Below are positions 17,772-25,688 of a stretch of 64,000 bases of DNA, piece by piece. A model generated the notes under the pieces. The model had not been told where the DNA came from and did not search any database. It saw only the letters and a list, made by a program, of their open reading frames with translations. Numbering within the stretch: position 1 is the stretch's first letter; every line of letters starts with the position of its first letter. Source of the stretch: Mycolicibacterium iranicum (lineage in GTDB: Bacteria > Actinomycetota > Actinomycetes > Mycobacteriales > Mycobacteriaceae); assembly GCF_014190915.1 (NCBI RefSeq), contig NZ_JACHVU010000007.1:124001-188000 (forward strand). The letters are read 5' to 3'. The translations under genes and the position numbers were made by a program.

Positions 17772-18248
17772 CTACTCCGCCGCGACGATGCGGACCTCGC
17801 AGTTGGTCGAGGCCTCCAGTGCGGTGTGAATGCGGCTCTCCGGGATACGCGCGAGGTCGGCCTTGCGCAGCGTCACGGTGATGATGTCCCAGCCCTGCCC
17901 GCCCGGCGTCCGGTCGATCACCCCGGTGACGCCGAAACCGGCGAGCACGCCTGCGGCGTCGTCGTCGGTGCCGTGGCTGACGAAGGTCAGCACACCCAGC
18001 ACCGGTTCCGCCGGAAAAGTCCTCGCGCACAGCGCAACTGCGGCTGCTTGCAGAGCCTGCGGATCGTCCCCCCGCATCAGGATCTCGACCTCTCGCCGCT
18101 TCGGTGGCAGCGCAGCCAGGTTGTTGTCGATCAGTTCGGCGCCCGCCTCGGTGGCCAGTCGCGCGAGTTCGGCCATACCGGCCGTCAGTTGATCGGCGGA
18201 GAGCTCCCCGGCCTGGTCGACGCCGACACGGACCACCGCAGTTCGCAT
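17772..18248 (-). CDS. Conserved hypothetical protein, 158 aa
   Basis: 158 aa with alternating beta/alpha pattern: MRTAVVRVGVDQAGELS, then EVEILMRGDDPQALQAAAVALCA, and C-terminal GWDIITVTLRKADLARIPESRI. No signal peptide, membrane segment or metal motif. I do not recognise the family. It is single, convergent with the hydrolase at 17763, and divergent from the NuoF-like gene with just 20 bp between the two starts, so their promoters must overlap and the transcripts may be leaderless. Codon use matches its neighbours, which supports a real gene. Confidence 0.65.
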   Translation of the reverse strand: MRTAVVRVGVDQAGELSADQLTAGMAELARLATEAGAELIDNNLAALPPKRREVEILMRGDDPQALQAAAVALCARTFPAEPVLGVLTFVSHGTDDDAAGVLAGFGVTGVIDRTPGGQGWDIITVTLRKADLARIPESRIHTALEASTNCEVRIVAAE

Positions 18249-18268
18249 GCAGGGAAGGGTAGCCGGAG

Positions 18269-19561
18269 ATGAGCACGGCCATGAACACCGAACTGACCGT
18301 AACCATCTGGCCCGGCCTGACCCCGAGGCTGCTGCGTACCGGGGACGGTGTCGAGTCCGTCGCCGACTACCTCGCCGCCGGCGGGTACCGACCGCAGAGC
18401 GACGACGAAAGCTTCCTGGCCGAGATCGGACGTGCCGGGTTGGTGGGGCGCGGCGGCGCCGCGTTCCCGATGGCGGTGAAGCTGACCACGGTGCGCACGG
18501 CGTCGCTGCGGGGCCAGGACACCGTTCTGGTGGCCAACGGCGAAGAGGGTGAGCCCGCCTCGGTGAAAGACCGCTGGCTGCTGCGTCATCGGCCGCATCT
18601 GGTCCTGGACGGTGTACGCCTGGCGGCCCGGATCATCGGGGCTCGCCATGCGCACATCTACGTCTCGGACGTCACCTCGGCGCAGGTCGTGCAGTCCGCT
18701 CTCGACGACGTCGCGCCCGAATCGCTGGACGGCATCACCGTCGGTGTGTTCACCGTGGCCCCGGGTTATGTCGCCGGCGAGGAGTCCGCCGCGGTGCGCG
18801 CGATCAACGGCGGGCCGGCCAAGCCCACCGACAAACCGCCGCGCCCTTTCGAGGAGGGCGTGGGTGGGCTGCCCACCGTCGTCAGCAATGTCGAGACGTT
18901 GGCGAACCTGCCCTTCATCCACCTCCACGGCGCCGCGACGTACCGCGAGGTGGGCACCGACGCCTCCCCCGGCACCTTCCTGGCCACCATCACCGGCGGG
19001 GGCAGGCCGCCGGGGCTCTACGAGGTGCCGCTGGGCGCCTCGGCGGCGGAGTTGATCGAGTTGCACGGGATTTCGACCGACCAGGTGCACGGGGCCCTGA
19101 TGGGCGGCTACTTCGCGGGCCTGCTGGACCGGCGCATCGTGGACGGCACCATGGACCACGAATCGCTGCGCGCGCTGGGTAGCGGCCTGGGTTGCGGCGC
19201 CGTCTCGGTGATCACCGACGAATGCCCGATCGCGGTGGCCGCGTCGGTATTGGACTACTACGATCGCGAGAACGCCGATCAGTGCGGCAGCTGCTTCAAC
19301 GGCACGGCGGCGATGGCGGCCGCGGCCGGCGCTCTGCGTGACGGCGTCGCCGACGCCGACGACGTCGCACGGCTGCAACGGTGGTCGATGGTGCTGCGTG
19401 GTCGCGGTGCGTGCGCCACATTGGACGCGGCGTGCAACATCGCCGCCAGCATGCTCGCGATGTTCCCGGATCACGTGGCCCGGCACCTGGATGATCAATG
19501 TCCGTCGTGCAGGAGAGGCGCATTCACGGCGCAGCGGCCGTTCGAGGTGGAGGCATTGTGA
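18269..19561 (+). CDS. NuoF-like (NADH:quinone oxidoreductase 51-kDa) flavoprotein
   Basis: 430 aa. FMN loop RGGAAFP (61-67), NADH site GEEGEP (91-96), YVAGEES (167-173), and a C-terminal iron-sulfur region. The N3-type cluster motif CxxCxxC is CGSCFNG here: C339 and C342 are present, the third Cys is G345, and the distant C382 remains. C389 might substitute. No other Nuo subunits are near; the stop overlaps the start of a ferredoxin gene (GTGA). It therefore looks like a stand-alone NADH-to-ferredoxin electron entry, plausibly serving the P450s 5 kb downstream. An ATG at 18284 is an alternative start. Confidence 0.85.
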   Translation: MSTAMNTELTVTIWPGLTPRLLRTGDGVESVADYLAAGGYRPQSDDESFLAEIGRAGLVGRGGAAFPMAVKLTTVRTASLRGQDTVLVANGEEGEPASVKDRWLLRHRPHLVLDGVRLAARIIGARHAHIYVSDVTSAQVVQSALDDVAPESLDGITVGVFTVAPGYVAGEESAAVRAINGGPAKPTDKPPRPFEEGVGGLPTVVSNVETLANLPFIHLHGAATYREVGTDASPGTFLATITGGGRPPGLYEVPLGASAAELIELHGISTDQVHGALMGGYFAGLLDRRIVDGTMDHESLRALGSGLGCGAVSVITDECPIAVAASVLDYYDRENADQCGSCFNGTAAMAAAAGALRDGVADADDVARLQRWSMVLRGRGACATLDAACNIAASMLAMFPDHVARHLDDQCPSCRRGAFTAQRPFEVEAL

Positions 19562-19863
19562 GCGACGAGATGCGGGTCAAGCTGGACAGGACGCTGTGCG
19601 ACGGGTTCGGCATCTGCGCCAAGCACGCCCCCGAGTACTTCTCGCTCGACGACTGGGGTTACGCAGTGCTGGTCGGTGACGGCAACATCCCGGAGCAGGA
19701 CCGCGACGCGGTTCAGCGCGCGCTCCTCGACTGCCCCGTGCACGCGATCATCAGGATCGGTGAGCGCCGCCCCGACCCGACGCCGATCGCGCCGTTGAGG
19801 GAGCCCGACCTGGAGAAGCTGAAGACGGAGGACAACGAGGCTGAGTGGGGCTTCACCCGATGA
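19558..19863 (+). CDS. Single-cluster ferredoxin with C-terminal extension
   Basis: 101 aa. Cluster ligands C14, C20 and C59 (CDGFGIC...CP); the position of the missing fourth cysteine is F17, so [3Fe-4S] is expected. About 35 extra residues follow the ferredoxin domain, ending in an acidic stretch. GTG start overlaps the NuoF-like stop by 4 bp, a strong sign that both proteins work together. Compared with the 64-66 aa ferredoxins elsewhere in the window, the extension may dock the flavoprotein. Confidence 0.88.
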   Translation: MSDEMRVKLDRTLCDGFGICAKHAPEYFSLDDWGYAVLVGDGNIPEQDRDAVQRALLDCPVHAIIRIGERRPDPTPIAPLREPDLEKLKTEDNEAEWGFTR

Positions 19864-19923
19864 GCGCTTGCGCGAAGAGCAGAGAGAACAGATGAGCGCT
19901 TGCGCGAAGAGCAGAGGGAACAG
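19860..19923 (+). repeat. Tandem 32-bp linkers with two 11-codon mini-ORFs
   Basis: Two consecutive 32-bp copies differ at one base. Each begins with ATG and encodes M-S-A-C-A-K-S-R-(E/G)-N-R followed by TGA. The ferredoxin stop overlaps the first ATG, the first mini-ORF stop overlaps the second ATG, and the second stop overlaps the thiolase ATG at 19924, always as ATGA. The sequence is related to the linker at 1739-1770. Confidence 0.8.
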
Positions 19924-21570
19924 ATGAGTCGGCTTCCACTGCCGCAGTTGACCTTCGACAACGAATTCTTCTGGACAGCCGGCGCCGACGGGGTTCTGCG
20001 CATCCAGGAATGCGGCGACTGCGCGTCGCTGATCCACCCGCCGCAGCCGGTGTGCCGCTACTGCAAGAGCCACAACATGGGCGTGCGCGACGTGTCGGGG
20101 CGGGCGGTGCTCTCTGCGTTCACCGTCAATCAGCGGTTCGCCATCCCGGGTCTGCAGCCGCCGTATGTCGTCGCGCAGGTGGCGATCGAGGAAGATCCGC
20201 GAGTCCGGTTGACCACCAACATCATCGACTGCGACCCCGAAGAGCTGGAACTGGGGCGCGTTGTCGAGGTGGTCTTCGAGCAGAACGACGACGTATGGCT
20301 GCCGCTGTTCCGCCCGACGTCCGAACCCGAGACCGCGCCGCTTCCCCAGGACGAGATCGCCCCGCAGGACTTCGCGACCTTCGTCCGGCCCATGCTGACC
20401 ACAGCCAAGTTCGAGGACGCCGCCGCCATCACCGGGATCGGCGCGTCGAAAATGGGCCGGCGTCTGATGGTGTCTCCGCTGTCGCTGACGCTGGAGGCCA
20501 GCGAGGCGGCGATCGCCGACGCCGGGCTGACCCTGGCCGACATCGACGGCCTGTCGACGTATCCCGCGATGGACGCGATGGGTATGGGCGAAGGCGGGGT
20601 GACCGCGCTGGAGGGCGCCCTGGGCATCCGGCCGACGTGGATCAACGGCGGCATGGACACCTTCGGACCGGGCGGGTCGGTGATCGCCGCGGTGATGGCG
20701 GTGGCGACCGGTATGGCCCGCCACGTGCTGTGCTTCCGCACGCTGTGGGAGGCGACGTTCAACCAGCTGATGAAAGAGGGCAAGGTGTCGCCGCCCGGCG
20801 GCACGAGGGTCAACAGCTGGCAGGCGCCGTTCGGTGCCACGTCGGCCGCGCACACTCTGGCGCTGAACGCGCAGCGGCACTTTCACCGCTACGGCACGAC
20901 CAGGGAGACCCTCGGATGGATCGCGCTGAACCAGCGTGCGAACGCGGCGCTGAACCCGACGGCGATCTACCGCGATCCGATGTCGATGGACGACTACCTC
21001 AACGCCCGGCCGATCACCACACCGTTCGGCCTGTACGACTGTGACGTGCCCTGCGACGGTGCCGTCGCCGTGGTGGTCTCGGCTGTGGACGCCGCTGCGG
21101 ACTGCCCGAAGCCGCCGGTGTACTTCGAGGCGGTGGGCACCCAGATCATCGAGCGCACGGACTGGGACCAGACCACGCTGACCCACGAGCCGCAGGTGCT
21201 CGGGCAGGCCGCGCACCTGTGGACGCGCACCTCGCTGCGCCCCGACGATGTCGACGTCGCGCAGCTCTACGACGGCTTCACGTTCAACTGTCTGTCGTGG
21301 CTGGAAGCGTTGGGCTTCTGCGGGATCGGCGAGGCGAAGGACTTCCTGGACGGTGGCGGCGCCATCGCCCGCGATGGCGTGATCCCGCTCAACACCCATG
21401 GCGGCCAGCTCTCCCACGGCCGCACCCACGGGATGGGCCTCGTGCACGAGGCGGTGTCGCAGCTGCGGGGGGAGGCCGGCGAGCGTCAGGTCGCCGATGC
21501 CAGGGTCGCCGTCGTCAGCAGCGGCGGCCTGACTCCGAGCGGCGTGCTGTTGCTGCGCAGCGGGGCCTGA
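19924..21570 (+). CDS. DUF35 Zn-ribbon/OB-fold fused to SCP2-type thiolase (probable retro-aldolase)
   Basis: 548 aa. Residues 1-130 form a DUF35 unit: zinc ribbon C30xxC33...C44xxC47, then an OB-fold. Residues about 160-548 are an SCP2/Ltp-type thiolase (ITGIGASKMGRR, GLSTYPAMDAMG, YDCDVPCDGA, QLYDGFTF, GGQLSHGRTHGMG). In steroid side-chain degradation the aldolase Ltp2 needs the DUF35 domain of the hydratase ChsH2; here both are one chain. Conserved Tyr in YDCD and LYDGF fit the Ltp2 aldolase rather than a Cys thiolase. It would split a beta-hydroxyacyl-CoA. Start chosen at ATG 19924 because of the linker and the Zn ribbon spacing. Confidence 0.87.
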   Translation: MSRLPLPQLTFDNEFFWTAGADGVLRIQECGDCASLIHPPQPVCRYCKSHNMGVRDVSGRAVLSAFTVNQRFAIPGLQPPYVVAQVAIEEDPRVRLTTNIIDCDPEELELGRVVEVVFEQNDDVWLPLFRPTSEPETAPLPQDEIAPQDFATFVRPMLTTAKFEDAAAITGIGASKMGRRLMVSPLSLTLEASEAAIADAGLTLADIDGLSTYPAMDAMGMGEGGVTALEGALGIRPTWINGGMDTFGPGGSVIAAVMAVATGMARHVLCFRTLWEATFNQLMKEGKVSPPGGTRVNSWQAPFGATSAAHTLALNAQRHFHRYGTTRETLGWIALNQRANAALNPTAIYRDPMSMDDYLNARPITTPFGLYDCDVPCDGAVAVVVSAVDAAADCPKPPVYFEAVGTQIIERTDWDQTTLTHEPQVLGQAAHLWTRTSLRPDDVDVAQLYDGFTFNCLSWLEALGFCGIGEAKDFLDGGGAIARDGVIPLNTHGGQLSHGRTHGMGLVHEAVSQLRGEAGERQVADARVAVVSSGGLTPSGVLLLRSGA

Positions 21571-21574
21571 GGTC

Positions 21575-22450
21575 ATGACGGTCCGTCCCCGTGTCGTCCT
21601 GGTCGACGGTGTGCCGATGTCGGCGCTCGTCGCGCAGGTCCCCGACCCGCGCGCGGTGCTGGTGGCGGTGCACGGCGGCGCGACGTCGGCGGCGTATTTC
21701 GACTGCCCGGGCCACCCGGAGCTTTCGCTGTTGCGTACCGCCGCAGCAGAGGGTTTCACCGCGATCGCGCTCGACCGACCCGGTTATGGAACGTCGGCGG
21801 TCTATGCCGGCGATTTCACCGACCCTGCCCGCCGCGTGTCCTCGGCGCTCGGGGCCGTCGACAAGATTCTCGGCGACGGCCCGCGCGGGGCCGGCCTGGC
21901 TCTCGTCGGGCACTCGGCGGGCTGTGAGTTGGCCGTTCGGATGACGACGGAGCGCGGTGACGTGATCGGCGTCGAACTGGCGGGCACCGGTCTGCGGTAC
22001 AGCGATTCGGCGAGGGACATCATCGGGCAGGCGACGGTCACATCTCGACCGGCCGGGTTGCGCGACCTGTTGTGGGAGCCCGCCCGGCTCTATCCGGACG
22101 AGGTCCTCACCGGCGCCTTATCGGCACCGGGTGTGGCCTACGAGGGCGAGGTGACCGCGAACTGGGCGCGGCGGGACTTCCCCGCTCTGGCCTCGAAAGT
22201 GTCTGTCCCGGTGCAGTTCAGCATCGCCGACCACGAGAAGGTGTGGGAATCCGGGCCGGACGCCGCCGCGGCGGTCGTGGAGTTGTTCGGCTCCTCGCCC
22301 GGCGTGCGGGTGAACAGGATGGCGGACAGCGGCCACAACCTCAGCGTCGGCCTGAGCGCGGGTGGCTACCACCGCAGGGTGTTGTCGTTCTTCGAAGAAT
22401 GCATCGCGGGCGAACACGGTCGCGAGCCAGAGCAAGTGGAGGCGGGTTGA
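21575..22450 (+). CDS. Alpha/beta hydrolase
   Basis: 291 aa. Oxyanion motif VHGGATSAA (33-40), nucleophile elbow GHSAG with S114, LDRPGYG before it, and a probable catalytic His in DSGHNLS near residue 250. ATG at 21575, 4 bp after the thiolase stop, so likely co-translated. Acts on an ester, thioester or cleaved ring product; substrate unknown. It shows no signal peptide. Part of the six-gene operon 18269-24097. Confidence 0.85.
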   Translation: MTVRPRVVLVDGVPMSALVAQVPDPRAVLVAVHGGATSAAYFDCPGHPELSLLRTAAAEGFTAIALDRPGYGTSAVYAGDFTDPARRVSSALGAVDKILGDGPRGAGLALVGHSAGCELAVRMTTERGDVIGVELAGTGLRYSDSARDIIGQATVTSRPAGLRDLLWEPARLYPDEVLTGALSAPGVAYEGEVTANWARRDFPALASKVSVPVQFSIADHEKVWESGPDAAAAVVELFGSSPGVRVNRMADSGHNLSVGLSAGGYHRRVLSFFEECIAGEHGREPEQVEAG

Positions 22451-23268
22451 TGCGCGTCGGTTTCATCGGACTGGGCAGCCAGGGCGGACCCATGGCGCGA
22501 AAGATCGCCGAGGGCGGCTTCGAGACCACGCTGTGGGCGCGGCGCGAAGCCAGCCTGGAGCCCTACGCCGACACACCCGCCAAGTCGGCGGCGACACCCG
22601 CCGAGCTCGGCGCCGCCAGCGACCTGGTCTGCCTGTGTGTCGTGGGCGACGACGACGTCCGCGAGGTCCTCTACGGGGACACAGGCGTGCTGGCGGGGCT
22701 GGCCGACGGAGCGATCATCGCCATCCACAGCACGGTTCATCCCGACACCTGCCGCGAGATCGCCGAAAAGGCTGCAGCGCAGGGCGTCTCGGTGATCGAT
22801 GCACCGGTCAGCGGTGGTGGACCCGCGGTCGAGCAGGGCACCCTGCTGGTGATGGTCGGCGGGGACGAGGAGGTGGCCGAGCGCTGCCGGCCGGTCTTTG
22901 CGACCTATGCCGACCCGATCATTCACCTCGGTCCGCTGGGCAGCGGACAGAACACGAAGATCCTCAACAACCTGCTGTTCAGCGCCAACCTCGGTAGTGC
23001 CGTGAGCACGCTGGAACTCGGCGAATCGCTGGGCATCCCACGCGACAAGCTCGTCGAGGTGCTGCACCGCGGCTCGGCCACCAGCAAGGCGGTGGGCAGC
23101 ATCTCGATGTTCGGCGGAACGCTCGACGGTCTCGCGCCGATCGCGGGAGCGTTGCTGCAGAAGGACGTTCGGCACGCGGCGAGCCTCGCCGCGGCAGCCA
23201 AGGTGGCCGAGGGCGCGGTGTTCACCGCTGCGGATGCGGCACTGGAGTCGATGGACCATCGGCGGTGA
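22450..23268 (+). CDS. Beta-hydroxyacid dehydrogenase (3-hydroxyisobutyrate dehydrogenase family)
   Basis: 272 aa. N-terminal NAD(P) loop GLGSQG (7-12), substrate motif DAPVSGG (117-123) and catalytic lysine K170 in GQNTKILNN. ATG overlaps the previous stop as TGATG after GGAGG. Oxidises a beta-hydroxyacid or reduces a semialdehyde. A second, diverged copy follows at 23309, sharing motif order but only moderate identity, so two related substrates or a heteromer are possible. Confidence 0.9.
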   Translation: MRVGFIGLGSQGGPMARKIAEGGFETTLWARREASLEPYADTPAKSAATPAELGAASDLVCLCVVGDDDVREVLYGDTGVLAGLADGAIIAIHSTVHPDTCREIAEKAAAQGVSVIDAPVSGGGPAVEQGTLLVMVGGDEEVAERCRPVFATYADPIIHLGPLGSGQNTKILNNLLFSANLGSAVSTLELGESLGIPRDKLVEVLHRGSATSKAVGSISMFGGTLDGLAPIAGALLQKDVRHAASLAAAAKVAEGAVFTAADAALESMDHRR

Positions 23269-23308
23269 TCTCGCGGAATCGCCCGGCCTCGACGGGAGCC
23301 CGGCCCTG

Positions 23309-24097
23309 ATGCGGGTCGGGTTCGTGGGGGCGGGCCGGATGGGTGCGCCCATGGTGGCCCGCCTGGCGGATGCCGGCCACCAGGTCCGGGCGCTGGGGCG
23401 GTCGGTCGAAAAACGCTCCGCGGTCGAGGCGTTGGGCGCCGAGGCAGTGTCAGATCCGGCGGCGGTAGCCGACGGCGCCGAGGCGGTGGTCGTGTGCGTG
23501 TTCACCGACGACCAGGTCGAGGGGCTCTGCCTCGGCGGCGACCTGATCGAACGGATGTCGCCGGGTTCGGCCCTGATTCTGCACACCACTGGAAGCCCTG
23601 CCACCGCGCGTGCGATCGCGGCCCGGTTTGTCCACGTCGACGTCCTCGACGCACCGGTCAGCGGCGGACCGCACGACATCGAGGCGGGCCACGTCACGCT
23701 GTTCGTCGGCGGTGAGCCCGCCGCCCTCGAACATGCGCGTCCGGTACTGGCCGCCTACGGGGACCCGATCCTGCACACCGGGCCGACCGGCACCGGACAG
23801 CTCGTCAAGCTGATCAACAACACCCTGTTCGCGGCCCAGATCGGTCTGGTGGCCGAGGGCGTCCGACTGGGGGCGGAGCTCGGGGTCGAGGAGGCTCCCC
23901 TGCTCGCCGCCCTCACCCACGGCAGTGCGCAGAGCCGGGTGCTGTCGATGGTGGCGGCCGCGGGGTCGGCGCAGGCCTTCCTCGACAGGGTCGGGGAATT
24001 CATCGGCAAGGATGTCGCGGTCGTCCGCGCGACTGCCGGCGAGCTCGGCGCAGACCTCGGCGCCCTCGATCGCCTGGTGAATGCGGCGGCGCCGTGA
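23309..24097 (+). CDS. Beta-hydroxyacid dehydrogenase, second copy
   Basis: 262 aa. GAGRMG (7-12), DAPVSGG (114-120), catalytic K167 in GQLVKLINN. Start set at the ATG at 23309 because the conserved GFVGAGRMG strand begins there; an upstream in-frame extension has no homology to the family. 40 bp after the first copy. Last gene of the operon; 124 bp follow before the P450 group, with an imperfect inverted repeat CGTTAC/GTAACG at 24159-24186. Confidence 0.9.
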   Translation: MRVGFVGAGRMGAPMVARLADAGHQVRALGRSVEKRSAVEALGAEAVSDPAAVADGAEAVVVCVFTDDQVEGLCLGGDLIERMSPGSALILHTTGSPATARAIAARFVHVDVLDAPVSGGPHDIEAGHVTLFVGGEPAALEHARPVLAAYGDPILHTGPTGTGQLVKLINNTLFAAQIGLVAEGVRLGAELGVEEAPLLAALTHGSAQSRVLSMVAAAGSAQAFLDRVGEFIGKDVAVVRATAGELGADLGALDRLVNAAAP

Positions 24098-24221
24098 CAC
24101 GGCTGCGCACCATTGCCTATTCGGCTGACTTCCGAGACTATATGTCCCATACTGGATTCGTTACAGGGAAACAGCCTTCCGTAACGTTTGTGGCTCTTCG
24201 AACGGGCCCGAGGAGGACGTA

Positions 24222-25424
24222 GTGACCAAGCCCAAACTGGTTTTCAGCCCGGTCGCCCAGGAGTACTTCGACAATCCGTATGAGATCTACCGCCGCATGC
24301 GCGACGAGGCACCGATCTATCACGACGAAGAACTCGACTTCTATGCGCTGACCCGGCATGCCGACGTCGCCGCGGCGTTCAAGGACCACGAGTCCTTCTC
24401 GTCTGCCCGGGGGTGCCATCTGGCCCAGATCCGTTCCGGCGAGGTGCCGCAGAAATCCATCATCTTCATGGATCCCCCGGACCACCGGCACATGCGCAGC
24501 CTGCTCAACAAGGCCTTCACCCCCCGGGCCATCCAGAAGCAGCGGGAGACCGTGGTCGAACTCGTCGAGCACTACCTGAGCCGAGTCGATCCGGACCATT
24601 TCGACGTCGTGCAGGACTTCTCCGGGCCTTTCCCCGTCGAGGTCATCACGCGGATGGCCGGCGTGCCGGAGGAATTCCGCCAGCAGGTGCGGCACTGGAT
24701 CGACAAGGGCCTGGAATGCAAGCCGGGCGAGAACGAGCTCACCGCCGAGGCCATGGAGTCCAACATCGAGTCCGGCATCTACTACTACGGACTCGTCCAG
24801 GAACGCCGCAAGAATCCGCAGGACGACATGATCAGCCGCCTGATCGCCGCGGAGATCCCCGGCCCCGACGGCGCCATGCGCAAACTCGACGACATCGAAA
24901 TCACCGGCTTCACCGCGCTTCTGGGTGGCGCCGGCGCCGAAACCGTGACCAAGCTGATGGGCAGCGCCGTGGTCGAGTTCGCCCGGCATCCCGAGCAGTG
25001 GCAGAAGCTGCTCGACGATCGCAGCAAGATCCCCGCCGCGGTCGAGGAGCTGCTCCGCTACGTCGGTCCGGTGCAGTACAACGTCCGGTACAGCCTTCGT
25101 GAGGTTGAGCTGCCCAACGGAACGGTGCCGGCCCACAAGCCGGTCTTCCTGATGGGCGCCTCCGCCAATCGCGATCCGCGAGCGTTCGACGACGCCGAGA
25201 CCTTCGACATCGACCGCGACCGCACCCAGTCGCAGAATCTGGGCCTGGGCTACGGCATTCACAGCTGCCTGGGCGCGGCGCTGGCACGCATGGAGAGCGC
25301 GATCGCCCTCGAGTACCTTCTCGATTTCATGCCGCGCTACGAGGTCGACTTCGACGGCCTCAAGCGCACGAACATGCAGAACGTGGCCGGGTATCACCAT
25401 GTCCCGGTGAAGGTGCTGCGCTGA
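24222..25424 (+). CDS. Cytochrome P450, first of a sister pair
   Basis: 400 aa. Helix I GGAGAET (235-241), ExxR E276-R279, heme-binding GLGYGIHSC with C349. GTG at 24222 after GAGGAG. Very similar to the P450 at 25685 over the whole length (shared FYAL.RH.DVAAAFKDH, RRNPQDDM-like and DDRSKIPAAVEELLRY blocks), so the pair arose by duplication. The helix-I acid is Glu rather than Asp. Probable electron donor is the ferredoxin at 25488. A tandem 32-bp linker follows its stop directly. Confidence 0.93.
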   Translation: MTKPKLVFSPVAQEYFDNPYEIYRRMRDEAPIYHDEELDFYALTRHADVAAAFKDHESFSSARGCHLAQIRSGEVPQKSIIFMDPPDHRHMRSLLNKAFTPRAIQKQRETVVELVEHYLSRVDPDHFDVVQDFSGPFPVEVITRMAGVPEEFRQQVRHWIDKGLECKPGENELTAEAMESNIESGIYYYGLVQERRKNPQDDMISRLIAAEIPGPDGAMRKLDDIEITGFTALLGGAGAETVTKLMGSAVVEFARHPEQWQKLLDDRSKIPAAVEELLRYVGPVQYNVRYSLREVELPNGTVPAHKPVFLMGASANRDPRAFDDAETFDIDRDRTQSQNLGLGYGIHSCLGAALARMESAIALEYLLDFMPRYEVDFDGLKRTNMQNVAGYHHVPVKVLR

Positions 25425-25487
25425 TGACACAGCGAGGAGCGGAGCGGGTTCGCGCATGACACAGCGGGGAGCGGAGCGGGATCGCGC
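25424..25487 (+). repeat. Tandem 32-bp linkers with two 11-codon mini-ORFs (second sequence type)
   Basis: Two 32-bp copies, four or fewer differences, each starting with ATG and encoding M-T-Q-R-G-A-E-R-(V/D)-R-A then TGA. The P450 stop overlaps the first ATG as TGATG; both mini-ORF stops overlap the following ATG as ATGA. Length and layout equal those at 19860, but the bases differ. The first codons copy the start of the ferredoxin gene (ATGACACA). Confidence 0.8.
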
Positions 25488-25688
25488 ATGACACAAAAGA
25501 TCGAGGTCGACTTCGGCCTGTGTGAGAGCAACGGGGTGTGCATGGGCATCATCCCCGAGGTGTTCGACTTAGACGACGAGGATTATCTACACGTGCTGCA
25601 GGACGAAGTGACGCCCGAGAACGAACAGCAGGTCAAGGAGTCCGTGCGGCAGTGCCCGCGGCAGGCGATCTCGCTGCGGGACGAATGA
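25488..25688 (+). CDS. Single-cluster P450 ferredoxin, [3Fe-4S] type
   Basis: 66 aa. Ligands C12, C18 and C56 in CESNGVC...CP; the variable position is N15. Acidic, rich in D/E at 29-52. Sits between the two sister P450s and overlaps the second one by 4 bp (ATGA), so it is the likely donor for one or both. The start is the third of three in-line ATGACACA starts, the first two belonging to linker mini-ORFs. Confidence 0.9.
   Translation: MTQKIEVDFGLCESNGVCMGIIPEVFDLDDEDYLHVLQDEVTPENEQQVKESVRQCPRQAISLRDE

Noticed and set aside
15178..18306. Very long open frame on the minus strand (over 1000 codons)
   Set aside because: It lies antisense to four well-supported genes; composition is Arg/Val/Asp-rich with no recognisable domain, as expected for the complement of high-GC genes.
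19495..21759. 754-codon minus-strand open frame
   Set aside because: Antisense to the DUF35-thiolase and ferredoxin; low-complexity arginine-rich translation.
24159..24186. CGTTAC/GTAACG inverted repeat with 16-bp spacing upstream of a P450
   Set aside because: Single occurrence, short arms and long spacer; could be chance, so only mentioned in the neighbouring gene entry.
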